This document shows, one piece after another, positions 61,602-64,000 of a DNA stretch of 64,000 nucleotides. Both the position numbers and the translations under genes were made by a program. This stretch comes from Chrysomallon squamiferum. Lineage: Eukaryota; Mollusca; Gastropoda; Neomphalida; Peltospiridae. Position 1 is the first letter of the stretch. Every line of letters begins with the position of its first letter. Below the pieces are notes generated by a model, which searched no databases, was not told the origin of the DNA, and worked only from the letters and a program-made list of their open reading frames with translations. The stretch is from contig CM022670.1 in assembly GCA_012295275.1 (NCBI GenBank), positions 11,227,083-11,291,082 on the forward strand. The letters are read 5' to 3'.

Positions 61602-62316
61602 CTACACAGAAATAAAAAAAATTATCATTTAAATTGTGATATAGACTAGGAATAAAAAGATACAAGTGGAATTTTCACATCGATTAAATGAAGAAAATAC
61701 AATTTGTATTTTCCTTGTTGATTACACAAAGCTTAAAAGAAAGATTATAAATAAAGTCTTCAAATTACTGCAAATGTGAACAAAGGTAAACTGACAAGCT
61801 GATATTAATATCAATAATCTAACTTGAGTCTATCCATGAAATCAATAAATGGAGAGCTGTTGCACAATTTGCACTTACTTAGTATTGCCAATAGTTTTAA
61901 AATATTAATCAATTTAATGGTTTTCACAACATTGTGTTTAACCTTATTTGCAAAGTGATATAAATAAATTTGCTTTTTTTTTTCAAACAACTGAAGTCTC
62001 TTCATAAAAATTGCTCTGGACCATTCTGAAGAGATAATTTATGGCCAAAATATATAACTTTCAAAACCAACTGCCATTAGTCCATGAATACCATGAATAC
62101 CAACTGCAATGTTTCAGCATTGTCCATTGAAACCCAAAGTTCAACCACAAACAATCCTATTAAACACTAAATCGCTACATGTATATTTTAATGACATTTA
62201 CTCTTACAATGAGTAAAATTATACTCATATTTTTACCTAGAAAACATCATACAAAATATGTAAAATGTGAACATGTACAAGTAACTAATGTACAAGATAC
62301 ATAACAATGCACATAA

Positions 62317-62319
<3 letters not shown>

Positions 62320-62361
<42 letters not shown>
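62320..62361. repeat. (CA)n microsatellite
   Basis: About 20 copies upstream of CSPP1 exon 1. Confidence 0.95.
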
Positions 62362-62365
<4 letters not shown>

Positions 62366-62494
62366 TATACACAACAATGCACTTCATCTAAATCAGACAT
62401 TTATTACTTATATACCAGTTAGACTGATATCATCAAGAAATATTGCTCTACAAATTTATAGTGTTTGCCTGTAATGATTACCAATTTTATGGAG

Positions 62495-62700
62495 TTTTTT
62501 TTTTTTTTTTTTAATCTTTTTAATTATTTTTATTTATTTGTTTATTTATTGTTGTTGTTAATTTAGGACAGGATTCAAACTACTATCAGTTTCAAAGTTT
62601 TCTTTTACGACACATTTCAAAGGACACAAATTATTAATTGCAACAAGAGCAGATGACACTTTAGAGCTAATCACTGCCACCTAATCAGCCTGCCAAATAG
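62495..62700 (-). mobile_element. possible degenerate tRNA-derived SINE with poly(A) tail
   Basis: Read on the minus strand it has GTGGCAGTGATTAGCTC (A-box-like), then AGTTTGAATCCTG (B-box-like), then a TAAA-rich segment and a 19-nt A run at 62513-62495. The A-to-B spacing is long for a tRNA SINE and I see no clear target duplication. Confidence 0.25.
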
Positions 62701-63058
62701 GCAATATTATACACTTTAAGTATTTTGCCAAATGAATAAAAATATGAATGTAAGTATTTTGACTTCATTATTAGTTATTATATCATATACTATATTTTAT
62801 TATTTGATAATGATAATTTTGTAGGAGACAGTCACAATGTTACTGTTAGTGTTTCAGCATCTCAGCCATCTGGTATCTTGCAAAAGTCTTCGTTATCAGT
62901 TTATGAACTTTGTTATATTCTTAGTCAATAGAATCAAATACAAATTACTAACTTTTAATGCGACGAAATCTCCAATCAAATGTTTGTATTTCAACTATTC
63001 AATAGCTACTGATACAATGGGTCCATATATTTTTTCTCTCGATACTCTAGTTAAATAA

Positions 63059-63135
63059 AGGACAATCGACAATATGTCTATCACGAAGATACAGGACAAT
63101 CGACAACATGTCTATCACGAAGATACAGGACATTC
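63059..63135. repeat. 34-bp tandem duplication upstream of CSPP1
   Basis: AGGACAATCGACAATATGTC then TATCACGAAGATAC at 63059-63092 is repeated with one change at 63093-63126, and a third copy starts at 63127 (AGGACATTC). Each copy contains an ATCGA and a CACGA CpG. Confidence 0.95.
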
Positions 63136-63347
63136 AGTCAAAACCCCATTTATACGTATAAAATGAAAATACTTAAAATCAGTTATAGTTCTTTTTTTTA
63201 ATATTTTCTGCATTACCTTATTGTTCGATTTTAAGTTATCATTATGGTAGTCCAAATACAGAAATTACTTTGGGTCAAAATAGTTCTTTTGTAAACGGAA
63301 TCATAAAATATTTCACTGTTATTCGCCTTAACAACAAAGTATTTACT

Positions 63348-63357
63348 TGCGCATGCA
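63348..63357. promoter_or_regulatory. NRF1-like motif in CSPP1 upstream region
   Basis: TGCGCATGCA is a near-perfect palindrome matching most of the NRF1 core (YGCGCAYGCGC), rare in such AT-rich DNA. It lies 1.76 kb upstream of the CSPP1 start codon, consistent with a promoter or first-intron element. Motif evidence only. Confidence 0.35.
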
Positions 63358-63721
63358 CAGTTAATATCGTCGAATTTATCACATACTACTTTCTATAAGT
63401 GTATTCTCTTTAGTAATAATGAAACAAAAATTTACACTTGAAACAGAAATAGTCTAAAATTAATAAATCCTGCATCCTCCCAGTATTTTTTTTATACTTA
63501 TTGTTTTTTATTACGTTTTTAATTATTTCTTTTCTTTTTGTTATTTGGGGGTTTTGTGTGTTTTTATCATTCAATGTTAATTAATAACGACATATAAATG
63601 TGTGCGTGTGTGTCTGTGCAGTTTAAAAATATCAGCGTGTTCCTATTTCATTTAGTCGCGACATTATCAGTCGGATTTTCTCCCCAAGGTTTCTTATAGT
63701 ATTTGTGAAATAATTTATCAG

Positions 63722-63732
63722 ACCGCCATTTT
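63722..63732 (-). promoter_or_regulatory. YY1-like AAAATGGCGGT motif, candidate CSPP1 promoter or leader
   Basis: On the minus strand AAAATGGCGGTC resembles the YY1 consensus found near metazoan transcription starts. Its ATG would open a three-codon ORF (MAV, TGA). CpGs are locally denser between 63.64 and 63.75 kb, which suggests a CSPP1 promoter here. Confidence 0.35.
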
Positions 63733-63862
63733 ATTTTGGGGCGTCATGATTCCAGTTGTTAAGGAATAAATATTTTGTTAATAGTATTTTTTTGTTATTA
63801 ACGAAGACATCTCGCCGAAAGTAATAAAATAATAACTTGGTCTTGCTTCTTTGTACAAAGAA

Positions 63863-63890
63863 TGTGTGTGTGTGTGTGTGTGTGTGTGTT
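63863..63890. repeat. (GT)n microsatellite
   Basis: About 13 copies near the right edge. Confidence 0.95.
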
Positions 63891-64000
63891 TAAATAATGC
63901 ATTACTATTTTTCAACTTACACCAGATCTTCTTTGTTTTCCTGATGAAAATTAGAAATGCGAACACATTTTTTATTTTTATACTTACTTTTTAATTATTT

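Larger units (their letters stand above)
61602..64000 (-). other. CSPP1: CSPP1 5' region (5' UTR intron and likely promoter)
   Basis: An acceptor at 61602-61603 shows that a non-coding exon lies to the right. Candidates are the CpG-richer stretch at 63.64-63.75 kb, or an exon ending at a perfect donor CTGGT|gtaagt at 63921. The region also has the 34-bp duplication, the SINE-like segment and CA/GT runs. No neighbouring gene is seen. Confidence 0.5.

Noticed and set aside
63921-63943. Possible CSPP1 5' UTR exon ending at CTGGT|gtaagt
   Set aside because: The donor is perfect, but the exon cannot be verified without transcripts and the protein frame gives no constraint, so it is not listed as an exon.
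1-64000. tRNA, rRNA, CRISPR or bacterial-style operons
   Set aside because: No cloverleaf-compatible A/B boxes at normal spacing, no rRNA-like GC-rich blocks, no regularly spaced direct repeats with unique spacers; the window is animal nuclear DNA.

Overview
The window is AT-rich, intron-rich eukaryotic nuclear DNA, crowded with microsatellites and degenerate tandem repeats. Gene content and protein similarity point to an invertebrate animal, most likely a lophotrochozoan and perhaps a mollusc. The phylum is an inference. There are no bacterial operons, CRISPR arrays, rRNA genes or recognisable tRNA genes. Nearly all long open frames are low-complexity shadows; the real genes are small exons on the minus strand.

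Gene 1 (minus strand, 61590 down to 16841) is a complete orthologue of CSPP1, the centrosome and spindle pole associated protein of microtubules and cilia. I assembled 50 coding exons by eye. Every reading-frame phase joins without conflict, the total is 4977 nt (1658 codons plus TGA), and the internal introns follow GT..AG. Anchors are the N-terminal block (DIDHFIQEQKSKLATERENF), the hallmark NPFGKGGGGAPMRDNRGN, the VDVFEMARNR and EAQQAALLREQEK blocks, and a C-terminal NDPDDLIDHF block. The protein is longer than the roughly 1220-1256 residues recalled for human CSPP1, chiefly because short N-terminal modules (W-x-x-P, L-P-I-G, E-Y-N-x-x-L) are multiplied, about one or two exons each.

Gene 2 (minus strand, 10468 down to 1612, continuing off the left edge) is the 5' end of an FCHSD2/Nervous-wreck type F-BAR and double-SH3 gene. 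Three exons encode the first 56 residues, with close identity to the family's N-terminus. The two genes lie head to tail, with about 6.4 kb between the CSPP1 stop and the FCHSD start codon.

Layout: 1-10468, FCHSD exons with an 8.5-kb intron; 10.5-12.3 kb, FCHSD 5' flank with upstream ORFs and a possible alternative first exon; 13.25-13.72 kb, a short Tc1/mariner-like element carrying a transposase helix-turn-helix remnant and interrupted by a 219-bp hAT-type element with a perfect 8-bp target duplication; 13.8-16.8 kb, intergenic DNA with a triplet array and a CpG-richer patch; 16.8-61.6 kb, CSPP1; 61.6-64.0 kb, CSPP1 upstream region with candidate promoter motifs.

The most interesting features are the tandem arrays abutting CSPP1 exons. 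In at least two the repeat unit copies the exon's own 5' splice site, including a 14-copy, 32-bp array. Others are an unexplained coding-like terminal exon inside CSPP1 intron 1, two duplicated proline-rich exons with a frame-compatible alternative splice route, and the nested transposons.
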